Shown: piece by piece, positions 26,998-35,594 of the stretch
Layout of the letters: each line of letters begins with the position of its first letter
Numbering within the stretch: position 1 is the stretch's first letter
Source of the DNA: Lachnospiraceae bacterium
Lineage (GTDB): Bacteria; Bacillota; Clostridia; Lachnospirales; Lachnospiraceae
NCBI GenBank assembly: GCA_910576335.1
Contig: CAJTIU010000019.1
Coordinates: forward strand, 1-64,000
Reading direction: 5' to 3'
Length of the DNA: 64,000 nucleotides
Translations under genes and position numbers: made by a program
Notes under the pieces: generated by a model
What the model was told of the DNA's origin: nothing
Seen by the model: only the letters and a program-made list of their open reading frames with translations
The model's database searches: none

Positions 26998-28149
26998 ATG
27001 AAGAAAATTTTATATTATACGGCAAGAGATATGAGCATCCCCACAGAAGGAATTACAAAAAAAATATGGTATCAGATTCATGCCCTGGAAAGCTATGGGT
27101 ATCTTGTTGATGTTGTTTACAGAAAAAACAATGAAGACTTGATTATTCGGAAGGATGACCAGGAGAAAATTATAAAGCATGGAATGCGGAGGCCGTATAA
27201 AGTTGAAGCAAGCCGTTTTTTAAGATATTATTTAAGAAAACACTCATATGAAGGAATATATATAAGATATGTTTTTGATGATCCCCAGTTCCAACGGTTA
27301 TTAAAGCAATTAAAAAAGTCGAAAACTCGTATTTTAATAGAGATTCCAACTTATCCCTATGATACGGAGCTGAAGGATAATCTGGAAAATAAAATTGTTC
27401 TTTTGCTCGACCGGATGTATCGTAACAGAATGAAAAAATATGTGGATGGAATTGCTGCAATTTCGAATAAAAAAGAGAAAGAGATCTATGGAATACCAGC
27501 CTTCGAGATAAAGAACGGTGTCAATTTTGATGAGATATGTATTGCAGAGAGGAATGACAAGTCGAGAGACTGCATTAATCTGATTGCGGTGGCTGGCTTT
27601 GCAAAATGGCATGCGTTTGAGCGGGTTATTCATGGGATGGGCAGGTATTATAGAAAAAGTAATCCTAAAAAGATTGTGTTCCATTTAGTAGGGGACGGTC
27701 CAGAACAGCAGACATACAGAGAATATATAAAAAAATATGGATTGGAAGAAAAAGTTATTCTTTATGGATTCAAAAGCGGCGAAGAACTGACGGATATTTA
27801 TAACACAGCAGATATTGCTGTTTCTTCTCTTGGTATGCATAGAATCGGGTTTACGACGGGTCAGACTTTAAAGAGTAAAGAATATGGGGCAAAGGGGCTT
27901 CCCATTATTTCTGAATATCTGGTAGAGGAATATCCAAAGGGGGCACAGTATCAGATGCTGGTGCCAATGGATGAAAGCCCCGTAGATATGGAAAAGGTGG
28001 TTGCGATGTATGAGCAGTTATCAAAATCCGATTTACAGATGCAGAGGGAACTGATCCGCAGCACAGTAAAAGAGGTAGCGGATATAAAGGCAGTTATGCG
28101 TCCGGTGGTTGAATTTTTTGAAGAAAAGAAGCAAAGGAGGAAAAGATGA
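26998..28149 (+). CDS. GT4/GT1-like family glycosyltransferase
   Basis: A 383-residue GT-B glycosyltransferase. The C-terminal half carries FHLVGDGPEQQTYREYIKK, KVILYGFKSGEELTDIYN and a nucleotide-sugar-binding segment near KEYGAKGLPIISEY. The usual E-x7-E motif is degenerate, which leaves the retaining GT4 assignment a little uncertain. The gene is notably AT-rich. Its end overlaps the start of the next gene (ATGA at 28146-28149), so the two are translationally coupled. Confidence 0.82.
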   Translation: MKKILYYTARDMSIPTEGITKKIWYQIHALESYGYLVDVVYRKNNEDLIIRKDDQEKIIKHGMRRPYKVEASRFLRYYLRKHSYEGIYIRYVFDDPQFQRLLKQLKKSKTRILIEIPTYPYDTELKDNLENKIVLLLDRMYRNRMKKYVDGIAAISNKKEKEIYGIPAFEIKNGVNFDEICIAERNDKSRDCINLIAVAGFAKWHAFERVIHGMGRYYRKSNPKKIVFHLVGDGPEQQTYREYIKKYGLEEKVILYGFKSGEELTDIYNTADIAVSSLGMHRIGFTTGQTLKSKEYGAKGLPIISEYLVEEYPKGAQYQMLVPMDESPVDMEKVVAMYEQLSKSDLQMQRELIRSTVKEVADIKAVMRPVVEFFEEKKQRRKR

Positions 28150-29228
28150 AGATCGTAACGGTTGTAGGGGCACGTCCGCAATTTATAAAGGCAGCTGCTG
28201 TATCAAGAAAGCTGAGAGAAGAGCACCAGGAAGTAATGATCCACACAGGCCAGCATTATGATCCGAATATGTCGGAGATATTTTTTGAAGAATTAAAGAT
28301 TCCACATCCGGATATTAATCTGGGAGTGGGTTCTGGAAGTCATGCGAAGCAGACAGCAGAGATGCTTGTAGGAGTGGAAAGTATTCTGTTAAAGGAAAAT
28401 CCAGATTACCTGATGGTATATGGGGACACAAATTCAACGCTTGCAGGTGCGCTTGCGGCTTCGAAACTGCATATTCCGGTTATACATGTAGAAGCAGGGC
28501 TTCGTTCCTACAATATGCTGATGCCAGAGGAGCAGAACAGGGTGCTGACAGATCACATTTCCAGCCTTTTGTTGTGTCCGACGAATCAGGCAGTCGATAA
28601 TCTGGAAAAGGAAGGCATTATAAAAGGCGTCCATAATATCGGAGACGTAATGTGTGACGCAGTACTGTTTTATTCTGGACTGATGGAACAATTTGACAGG
28701 ACATATTATTTTGACAGAGTAAAATCTCTGTATGAAGAGACAGACCAGGTACAGGCATGGTATCTTGCAACGATACACCGGGCTGAAAACACAGATGATG
28801 CAGGAAAGATTGAAAGAATATTAAATGCTTTTGAAGCTATGGATGAAAAAGTGATATTTCCGGTACATCCCAGAACACGGCATTTTATTGACGGGCTTTA
28901 CCAAGAACACCAGTATAAAAATATTCTTTTTATAGAGCCGGTCGGTTATTTAGATATGCTTTACTTTGCGAAAAATGCAAAAAAGGTGGTTACAGATTCT
29001 GGCGGTCTTCAAAAAGAAGCTTATATTTTGGATACACCTTGTGTGACGGTTAGAGATCAGACCGAATGGGTCGAAACACTGAAAGGCGGCTTTAATGTTT
29101 TAACCCGACCAGATACAGAAGAGATCCTTGATAAGGTAAATCATGTGAATCCGGATCAAAGCATGCGAAGTATGTATTATGGAGAGGGAGACGCGGCAGA
29201 AAAGTTATGCAGATTGTTGAGAGGATAA
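28146..29228 (+). CDS. wbpI: UDP-2,3-diacetamido-2,3-dideoxyglucuronate 2-epimerase (WbpI-like)
   Basis: A 360-residue GT-B-fold epimerase of the UDP-GlcNAc 2-epimerase superfamily. Motifs are VVGARPQFIKAAAVS at the N-terminus, HTGQHYD, YGDTNSTLAGALAASKL, HVEAGLRSYN and MPEEQNRVLTDHIS, and a C-terminal VTDSGGLQKEA. Both WecB (UDP-GlcNAc) and WbpI share these. The WbpI choice rests on the adjacent WbpB- and WbpD-type genes and on NMSEIFFEEL / MPEEQNR wording, which I recognise from WbpI proteins. It would convert the gluco- to the manno- configured diacetamido uronic acid. Confidence 0.85.
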   Translation: MKIVTVVGARPQFIKAAAVSRKLREEHQEVMIHTGQHYDPNMSEIFFEELKIPHPDINLGVGSGSHAKQTAEMLVGVESILLKENPDYLMVYGDTNSTLAGALAASKLHIPVIHVEAGLRSYNMLMPEEQNRVLTDHISSLLLCPTNQAVDNLEKEGIIKGVHNIGDVMCDAVLFYSGLMEQFDRTYYFDRVKSLYEETDQVQAWYLATIHRAENTDDAGKIERILNAFEAMDEKVIFPVHPRTRHFIDGLYQEHQYKNILFIEPVGYLDMLYFAKNAKKVVTDSGGLQKEAYILDTPCVTVRDQTEWVETLKGGFNVLTRPDTEEILDKVNHVNPDQSMRSMYYGEGDAAEKLCRLLRG

Positions 29229-29232
29229 GAAT

Positions 29233-30306
29233 ATGAGATATGCGTTAATTGGTTGTGGAAGGATCGCAACAAATCATGTAAAAGCGGTAATAAATAATAA
29301 TCTGGAGCTTACAGCAGTGTGTGATGTAATTCTAGACCAGATGGAAAAGCTGCTGGAGAAGCATGACTTAAATGAAGACAATTCAATCAAAAGGTATACT
29401 GATTACAGGCAGATGATTGAGGAAAATGAACTTGATCTAATTGGGATTGCTACAGAGAGCGGGTGTCATGCAGAGATTGCATTATATTGTATTGAGCATG
29501 GAATTAATCTGATCATAGAAAAGCCCATTGCCATGAGTATTCAGGATGCAGATGAAATCATTAAACGGTCTGAGGAAAAGGGAGTAAAGGTATCCGCCTG
29601 CCATCAGAACAGGTTTAATGTTGCAGTGCAGGAGATGAGAAAGGCAGTAGAAGCAGGAAGGTTTGGGAAATTATCTCACGGTTCTATCCACGTAAGATGG
29701 AATCGGAATGAAGGATATTATACCCAGGCACCATGGAGAGGAAAATGGGCTTCTGACGGGGGAGCACTTATGAACCAGTGTATTCACGGAATTGACCTGT
29801 TAAGATGGATGATGGGAAATGAAGTGGAGGAGGTTTACGGAGTTACAAGGCAGCAGTTTCACCATTACCTGGAAGCAGAGGATCTTGGTATGGCTGTTAT
29901 TAAGTTTAAAAATGGCGCGGTTGCCACTGTGGAGGGAACCACCAATGTATATCCGCAGAATCTGGAGGAAACGCTGTATCTGTTTGGAGAAAAAGGAACT
30001 GTGAAGATTGGCGGGAAGTCTACAAACAATATTGATGTATGGGATTTTTCGGATGAAACGGAAGAGGATCAGGGCAATAAAGGCCTTGAAGAACAGACGA
30101 GTAATGTATATGGAAATGGACACACCAATCTGTATGCAGATGTAATTGATGCGATTGAGAAGGACAGAGCGCCATATGTAGATGCATATGCCGGAAGAAA
30201 TGCCTTAGAAATGGTACTGGCAATCTATAAGAGCCAGAAAACAGGCAGACCGGTGATATTTCCGCTGACAGATTTTGCCAGCACAGACATGCAGGGAGAG
30301 TTTTAG
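29233..30306 (+). CDS. wbpB: UDP-GlcNAcA 3-dehydrogenase (WbpB-like, Gfo/Idh/MocA family)
   Basis: A 357-residue oxidoreductase. The Rossmann motif YALIGCGRIATNHVKA starts the protein, the EKPIAMSIQDAD motif is the family's conserved Lys-Pro, and GGALMNQCIHGIDLLRWMMG contains the conserved His/Asp active-site pair. In the WbpA-B-E-D-I route it oxidises C3 of UDP-GlcNAcA so the WbpE transaminase can act. It lies four bases after the wbpI-like gene, and the next gene starts right at its stop, giving a tight operon. Confidence 0.9.
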   Translation: MRYALIGCGRIATNHVKAVINNNLELTAVCDVILDQMEKLLEKHDLNEDNSIKRYTDYRQMIEENELDLIGIATESGCHAEIALYCIEHGINLIIEKPIAMSIQDADEIIKRSEEKGVKVSACHQNRFNVAVQEMRKAVEAGRFGKLSHGSIHVRWNRNEGYYTQAPWRGKWASDGGALMNQCIHGIDLLRWMMGNEVEEVYGVTRQQFHHYLEAEDLGMAVIKFKNGAVATVEGTTNVYPQNLEETLYLFGEKGTVKIGGKSTNNIDVWDFSDETEEDQGNKGLEEQTSNVYGNGHTNLYADVIDAIEKDRAPYVDAYAGRNALEMVLAIYKSQKTGRPVIFPLTDFASTDMQGEF

Positions 30307-30882
30307 ATGGATAAGGTCTTTGTACACGAAAGCAGTTATGTAGATGAGGGAGCAGTGGTAGGAGAAGGAACGAAGATCTGGCACTTTTGCCATATCCAGA
30401 AGGATGCCATAATCGGAAGCCGCTGTTCTATGGGACAGAATGTAAATATATCGAATCATGTAAGGATCGGAAATGGAGTTAGAATCCAGAACAATGTTTC
30501 CATATACGAGGGAGTGGAACTGGAGGATTATGTTTTTTGCGGGCCCTCTGCAGTGTTTACAAATGACCTGACTCCCAGGGCAAAGTATCCCAAGGGCAGT
30601 GCCGGATATAAGAGAACATTGCTGAAAACAGGGTGTACCGTAGGAGCTAATGCGACAATTGTCTGTGGACATACCCTTGGGAAATGGAGTATGATTGCGG
30701 CAGGGGCTGTAGTCACTAAGGATGTAAAGGATTATGCACTGATGGCAGGAGTACCCGCAAAGCAGATGGGATGGGTCTGTGAATGCGGGGAAAGGCTGGA
30801 CGATACGCTGCAGTGTTCAGAGTGCGGGAGAAAATACAGAAAGACAGAGGACAATCTGGCGGAAATAGAAGGCGGAAGATAA
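30307..30882 (+). CDS. wbpD: UDP-2-acetamido-3-amino uronate N-acetyltransferase (WbpD-like)
   Basis: A 191-residue left-handed beta-helix acetyltransferase with hexapeptide repeats (VGEGTKIWHF, IGSRCSMGQN, IGNGVRIQNN, VGANATIVCG). It would acetylate the 3-amino group made by WbpE. The catalytic-type segment NVSIYEGVELEDYVFCGPSA matches WbpD/WlbB proteins. An extra C-terminal tail has two Cys pairs (CECG...CSECG, about 159-177), which could form a small zinc ribbon. Confidence 0.9.
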   Translation: MDKVFVHESSYVDEGAVVGEGTKIWHFCHIQKDAIIGSRCSMGQNVNISNHVRIGNGVRIQNNVSIYEGVELEDYVFCGPSAVFTNDLTPRAKYPKGSAGYKRTLLKTGCTVGANATIVCGHTLGKWSMIAAGAVVTKDVKDYALMAGVPAKQMGWVCECGERLDDTLQCSECGRKYRKTEDNLAEIEGGR

Positions 30883-30919
30883 AAGGGATCCGTGGACTGT
30901 AAAATAGGAGTATAATGTT

Positions 30920-32098
30920 TTGAAGATATTATATATTAATGCTATGGGGCCAACACAGAGAGCACCCTTAGGAGGCATATTCGTATCCCAGAGAATTCGG
31001 GCTTTAAGAAAGCTTGGGGTGGAGATCTATCCTGTTAATGCGAGAATCTCTAATTCAGCAGTGGTAAACATGCTGCTAAGATTAAAAAATATAAAAGGAG
31101 CCGGAAAGCCTGTTTCCCGGCAATTGGATGTGGAATACGAGATTTTGGAAGCAAGGAGGGATTTGTATCATACCTTCAAGGCAAGGAAAGACTGCACTGC
31201 ATATGAGAAGATACTTATGCGAGATATATATGGCGCACTGGACAAATCTGGAGAGGCAGATCTGATCCATCTTCACTGGTGCTGGCCAGTGGGGCTGATT
31301 ATTCCCAGGCTCGCAGGAGAAAGAAAAATTCCCTATGTCCTGACCTTCCATGGCAGTGATATTAATGTCAGCTTAAGAAATCCAGCCATTAGGGCTGAGC
31401 TTCTAAAGATTATGGAAAATGCAGCGTCTGTAGAGTTTGTCAGCAACGCCCTTCTCCAGACAGCATTAAATGCCGGATATTCTGGAAAAAATGCTGTTGT
31501 GATTTATAATGGCATAGATACAGATGTTTTTTATCTAAACAGGGTAGATAAGGAGGCAAAATGTGTAGGATTTGTCGGCAATTTGATTCCGGTAAAGGGT
31601 GCGGATAGATTACCGGCTATTTTCTCTGAAATCAGGAAAAAATATACAGGAGAGGTCCGGTTTTTTATTACTGGAAGCGGGGAACTGGAAAGGGCAATAA
31701 AAGATCAGGCAAAGGCGCTGGATTTGCAGATTGCCTTTACCGGGCAGCTTGCACCGGACATATTAAGAAAAGTTTATAATAGGTTGGACATATTGGTGGT
31801 GCCAAGCCGAAACGAGGGATATCCCTGTGCTATAAAAGAAGCACAGAGTTGTGGAGTTATACCAGTTGCTAATAACGTGGGTGGAATAAGGGAAGCTGTC
31901 GGTGATTATGGAAGTGTCGTAACCGCAGATGATGAAGCGGAACTGGTCGGATTATTTGCGAAAAGGGTGGTTGAGTATCTTGATAAAAAGCCGGATGAAA
32001 ATTTTATGAATGCTATGGTACAAAGCGCCCGGGAATGCTCATGGGTTGAAATGCAAAAAAAGAGCCTGGAAAACTATAAACGAATTGTAAGTAGATAG
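30920..32098 (+). CDS. GT4 family glycosyltransferase
   Basis: A 392-residue GT-B enzyme. The N-terminal half has MGPTQRAPLGGIFVSQRI and the HLHWCWPVGL and TFHGSDINV acceptor/nucleotide segments. The C-terminal half has GFVGNLIPVKGADRLP, FFITGSGELE, AFTGQLAPDILRKVY and PSRNEGYPCAIKEAQSCG, a GT4 E-x7-E motif. The start is TTG at 30920, with AGGAG nine bases upstream; an ATG at 30915 is out of frame. Confidence 0.88.
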   Translation: MKILYINAMGPTQRAPLGGIFVSQRIRALRKLGVEIYPVNARISNSAVVNMLLRLKNIKGAGKPVSRQLDVEYEILEARRDLYHTFKARKDCTAYEKILMRDIYGALDKSGEADLIHLHWCWPVGLIIPRLAGERKIPYVLTFHGSDINVSLRNPAIRAELLKIMENAASVEFVSNALLQTALNAGYSGKNAVVIYNGIDTDVFYLNRVDKEAKCVGFVGNLIPVKGADRLPAIFSEIRKKYTGEVRFFITGSGELERAIKDQAKALDLQIAFTGQLAPDILRKVYNRLDILVVPSRNEGYPCAIKEAQSCGVIPVANNVGGIREAVGDYGSVVTADDEAELVGLFAKRVVEYLDKKPDENFMNAMVQSARECSWVEMQKKSLENYKRIVSR

Positions 32099-32188
32099 GC
32101 AACTATTCAGCAGGTCTGTACATTTACTGTGCTGACTATAAGAAAGTGATGAGGGAGTGCAAAAAACAATTATACAGGAGTAATACAC

Positions 32189-33388
32189 ATGAAAAAGTGG
32201 ATGGTATTGATATGTTTTTTTTCTGCAATGCTCTGCTGCCTGAATATCCATGCAGAGTCTGAAGAGCAAAATATGATCTGGTCGGTTCAGTGGAACGGGA
32301 TGCTGTATACAGGCAGCTATTCGGGTGCAATAAAATATGGGAGGCCCAATGGAAAAGGACAATATCAGGGTAAAGTGGCGGAAAAGTATGGAATTGAGAG
32401 CGAAATCATATTTTCCGGAAAATGGAAAGATGGAAAGATGGAAGGAAAAGGGGAATTGACAGAGTTCCCGTCAGGAATAAGCTATCAGGGAAAGTTTTTG
32501 GAAGGAAAACTGAACGGCAGAATAAAAAAAACGATTCTGAAAGATGGAAAGGAATCAGGTTATTCGAGTGTTAAGTACACGAAAGATGTGCCGTATGGGA
32601 TAAGCAGCCAGTATGACTTGAAAGGTAATGAAACAGGATATGACTATATGTTTTATGGGATGAGTGTTCATAAGATCTGTAAGAGGGCAAAGACTTATGA
32701 TTACAGAATTCTCTCATATCAGGCTGACGAATATAAAAATAAGGAAATAAAACTGGAATGCCGTGTTTTAGATGTATATGACGAAATTGAACAAAAAAAG
32801 GATAAGAAACAAAAGGAAGAGGATGAGATTATAAAAAATAGAATATTAGAAGTGGAAGATGACAGAGGGAATCAATATATATTGTCCTACAAATTAGGGA
32901 AAAGGAAGTATGACACAGTATATATGCCAATTTTTGAAAAAGAAGACAATATTGTTGTGTATGGGTTTTCTAATGGTATTGCTACTGTGAAAGATATAAG
33001 GCTTCCGTCTATAAAAGCTATATACGGCAGATTTCAAGACAAAAAAGAACCGGATGTGCAGGATTTAAAATTTCGATATTCTGAATACCAGAATTATCCT
33101 TATGTATATGAAAACCGTAAAATACGTTTGCAGGGAACCATTGCAGGTGTATATGAGACGAAGGAAAAGTGGATATACGTTTTTGTTGATTCAGACAGTT
33201 ATAGTGACGGAAAAAAAGAACGCTATATATGTCAGATCGAAAATGATGCGGATGTCTTGAAAACCATTCCAGATGTAGGAAAAAGTATTGTTTTGACAGG
33301 AAAGCTGCAGAATCTGAAAGAATGCGGAGAAAGAGACGGTAAAAGCATATATTATCCTTTGGTAAAACTTTCGTCAATTACTGATTAA
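32189..33388 (+). CDS. secreted MORN-repeat protein with OB-like C-terminal segments
   Basis: I do not recognise a named family for the whole 399-residue protein. A signal peptide (about 1-22) is followed by three MORN-like repeats (about 32-120: YTGSYSGAIKYGRPNGKGQY, FSGKWKDGKMEGKGELTEF, YQGKFLEGKLNGRI). Two later segments (about 185-265 and 300-395) have beta-barrel, OB-like wording such as IKLECRVLDVYD, IRLQGTIAGVYE and IVLTGKLQNL. A Lys/Glu-rich helix (about 205-228) separates them. MORN repeats are usually on cytosolic proteins, so an exported form in a capsule locus is unusual. A membrane or glycan contact role is inference. ATG 32189 has AGGAG upstream. Confidence 0.6.
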   Translation: MKKWMVLICFFSAMLCCLNIHAESEEQNMIWSVQWNGMLYTGSYSGAIKYGRPNGKGQYQGKVAEKYGIESEIIFSGKWKDGKMEGKGELTEFPSGISYQGKFLEGKLNGRIKKTILKDGKESGYSSVKYTKDVPYGISSQYDLKGNETGYDYMFYGMSVHKICKRAKTYDYRILSYQADEYKNKEIKLECRVLDVYDEIEQKKDKKQKEEDEIIKNRILEVEDDRGNQYILSYKLGKRKYDTVYMPIFEKEDNIVVYGFSNGIATVKDIRLPSIKAIYGRFQDKKEPDVQDLKFRYSEYQNYPYVYENRKIRLQGTIAGVYETKEKWIYVFVDSDSYSDGKKERYICQIENDADVLKTIPDVGKSIVLTGKLQNLKECGERDGKSIYYPLVKLSSITD

Positions 33389-33426
33389 ACTGTAGCAGAA
33401 CGGTTTGTCTGGACGGTTACATTATA

Positions 33427-33616
33427 TGATACAAGTGCCAAAAGGTCATGCGTTTCATGCTCGCATGAAAAAGCATGACCTTTTGACATGCAAAACACCG
33501 AGAAGTAGTCATTTTTCGTAGAAAAATGAGCGGATTCGAGGTGTTTTAGGATTGTGGGAGTGCGTTAGCACGGAACAATCCGTGTATCAGAAGCGTCAAA
33601 ATACTTTTTGACGCTT
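33427..33616. repeat. multi-hairpin structured element with an outer closing stem
   Basis: Most of the 260-base gap between genes is paired. A closing stem (TGATACA 33427-33433 / TGTATCA 33583-33589) holds three hairpins. Hairpin A (33439-33485) has a 13-bp stem with a nested 8-bp stem. Hairpin B (AAAACACC 33492-33499 / GGTGTTTT 33540-33547) has a nested 8-bp stem at 33510-33528. Hairpin C (GGATTGT 33549-33555 / ACAATCC 33575-33581) has a nested 4-bp stem. A fourth, 11-bp hairpin follows (33591-33601 / 33606-33616). Partial matches lie at 45856-45887 and 46991-47015. It may be a mobile repeat or a structured RNA. Confidence 0.75.
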
Positions 33617-33648
33617 ACATCATTATTTATACCGGAGGAAAAAGAACT

Positions 33649-35583
33649 ATGGGAAACGTAATGAATTTGCTTTTTATTTTTGGTGTTTTTTTATGTATGG
33701 CATTACTATGGTACCAGGTGCTTTCGATGTCTTCTGAGGAAAGCGTGTGTCTTTCAGCTATTTTTATTATAATAGCTGTTTTTGTAGCAGGAGCTGCAGG
33801 CAATGCTAAATATTCCTATTATGCTGTGGGTATTCTGGCTTTCGCAGGGATATTATGTTTCGTGTTCAATTTTTCAGTGGTCAAAAAGGAGAAATGTAGC
33901 CTGCTGATACGGTTTTTTGATTTTTTTAATCCAAGTGTATTCTTTATTTGTGTACTATTTATATACGCAGTTATCGCATTTAAAGGTGCGCTGTTTACGT
34001 ATCCGGACGAGATTTCTCAGTGGGGCGTTGCCGCAAAGTATATGCATGAGACAGGCCGGCTCCCTTATGGCACAGCATTTCCGGCAGATTCAACAACTCT
34101 TTCAACAGCAACGATGTTTCAGTACTTTTGGACGGGTTTAAGGAGTTTTAGTGAACGAAACTGTTTTGTTGGAAATTTTCTTTTGGCTGTGGTTCCCATC
34201 TTTCTCCCGTTTCGTGGAGTCCGATGGAAAGAATGGAAGAGGATGTTTGGCTATACCAGTGCAGTCTTCCTTGCGATGAATGTATTGTCATACGTGAAGT
34301 ATTACACTCTGCTGCAGGATTATGTTCTGCCTCTGTGGACTGGAGGCGTGATTGCATGGCTGGTTTGGGCAAAAGGGAAAAAAATCAATTGGCTGTTACT
34401 GGCGGGTGCACTTATGTGTATTGGGGCTATGAAGAGTATGGTCGGGCCTCTGTTTGCGTTGATTATTATTCTGGTTGTTTTCGTAAGGCAGATAATTATT
34501 TATGAACCAAAAAGGATTAAAGATTTGGTGAATGTAAAAACCATTTCAATCTCCATCCTGTTACTGGGCAGTGCATTTTTTCTGAATCGTGTATGGGTAC
34601 AGATTATTGGAAATAGCGGAAGTGTTCAGAACAGTGTTTACTATGCGCCGGAAAAAAATCTCTTCCATATTATCAGGGGCGTGATTGACAGGGCTTTTTA
34701 TATGGTAACAGGTTCTGTTGAAACATTTCCGAATATGAGCTATTTCGTGTTTGCCCTGTTAGTTATTATGCTTTTATTCATACTGAAGGAGCGACTTTTA
34801 GATGAAAAGGACAGAAAGCTGTTTTCGGTTGTAATTTCTTTATATGCGGTTGGTTTTGTGCTTTATCTTCTGGTTATGCTATATGCTTATATATATGTAT
34901 TTGGGGCCGCGGATGCGATGTCTGTGGCAGGTCTCGACCGGTATCTGGCTTATTATATGCTAGTCGGCTGTGTCCCTGTAGTGTCCTTGTTCTTTCTGGG
35001 TGAAAAATTCAACAGAAATAAGTATATTACAAAATATTTTCCAATTTTACTTATATTTGTTCTTTCCTTTGGAACAGGGGATAAGTTTGTGAATAAGGTG
35101 ACTTCCTTTTATCTGGATAAAGAAGAGAGCGATGCAAATAGCGAAGAAAAGTCCATCTACCAGCTTCGCATGGAGGCCAGAGACGAAAAGAAAATTATCG
35201 AAAGCCTGTCTGGTACAGAAGGGAAAGTTTTTCTTTTAGGGACGCTGAAAATGGACGAGGCAAAGGTTCTTTCTTATGAGCTTGGAGAACGCTATATATG
35301 GAGTGAGAATAGTTATCGAATTTATACTAGATACCGTAGTGATATGACGATTTATCAGGACATTGCCAGATATCCTGATTTGGTAGATGTATTTCAACAT
35401 GAGTATATCTGGTGCAGAGGCGTAGAGGATGATGAGGACAGGTATTTAGGCTTGAGTTATATGTTTCATTTGCGCGAGGTGAAAGAAGGAGCATTTTACC
35501 GGCTGAAGAGAGAGAAAAATGGTCTTACAACAGAATATTTGGGAAATATTAAAGAATTGATGCCGGAAGATGAAGAAGAGTAG
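33649..35583 (+). CDS. polytopic membrane protein, candidate polymerase or GT-C transferase
   Basis: A 644-residue protein with about twelve membrane segments in the first ~470 residues and a soluble C-terminal domain of ~160 residues. An acidic motif in an outside loop (TYPDEISQWGVAAKY) resembles the DUF2142/GT-C catalytic loop and that of the neighbouring envelope proteins. It lies directly before the Wzx flippase gene, the usual place for a Wzy polymerase, but has no motif that proves polymerase function. Either O-unit polymerase or polyprenyl-sugar-dependent transferase is possible. The start follows CCGGAGG. Confidence 0.6.
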   Translation: MGNVMNLLFIFGVFLCMALLWYQVLSMSSEESVCLSAIFIIIAVFVAGAAGNAKYSYYAVGILAFAGILCFVFNFSVVKKEKCSLLIRFFDFFNPSVFFICVLFIYAVIAFKGALFTYPDEISQWGVAAKYMHETGRLPYGTAFPADSTTLSTATMFQYFWTGLRSFSERNCFVGNFLLAVVPIFLPFRGVRWKEWKRMFGYTSAVFLAMNVLSYVKYYTLLQDYVLPLWTGGVIAWLVWAKGKKINWLLLAGALMCIGAMKSMVGPLFALIIILVVFVRQIIIYEPKRIKDLVNVKTISISILLLGSAFFLNRVWVQIIGNSGSVQNSVYYAPEKNLFHIIRGVIDRAFYMVTGSVETFPNMSYFVFALLVIMLLFILKERLLDEKDRKLFSVVISLYAVGFVLYLLVMLYAYIYVFGAADAMSVAGLDRYLAYYMLVGCVPVVSLFFLGEKFNRNKYITKYFPILLIFVLSFGTGDKFVNKVTSFYLDKEESDANSEEKSIYQLRMEARDEKKIIESLSGTEGKVFLLGTLKMDEAKVLSYELGERYIWSENSYRIYTRYRSDMTIYQDIARYPDLVDVFQHEYIWCRGVEDDEDRYLGLSYMFHLREVKEGAFYRLKREKNGLTTEYLGNIKELMPEDEEE

Positions 35584-35594
35584 GTGAAAGATTT

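Noticed and set aside
28146-29228. Calling the epimerase WecB (UDP-GlcNAc 2-epimerase)
   Set aside because: The motifs are shared, but WbpB-, WbpD-, WbpE- and WbpA-type genes are all present, which makes WbpI the more economical call.
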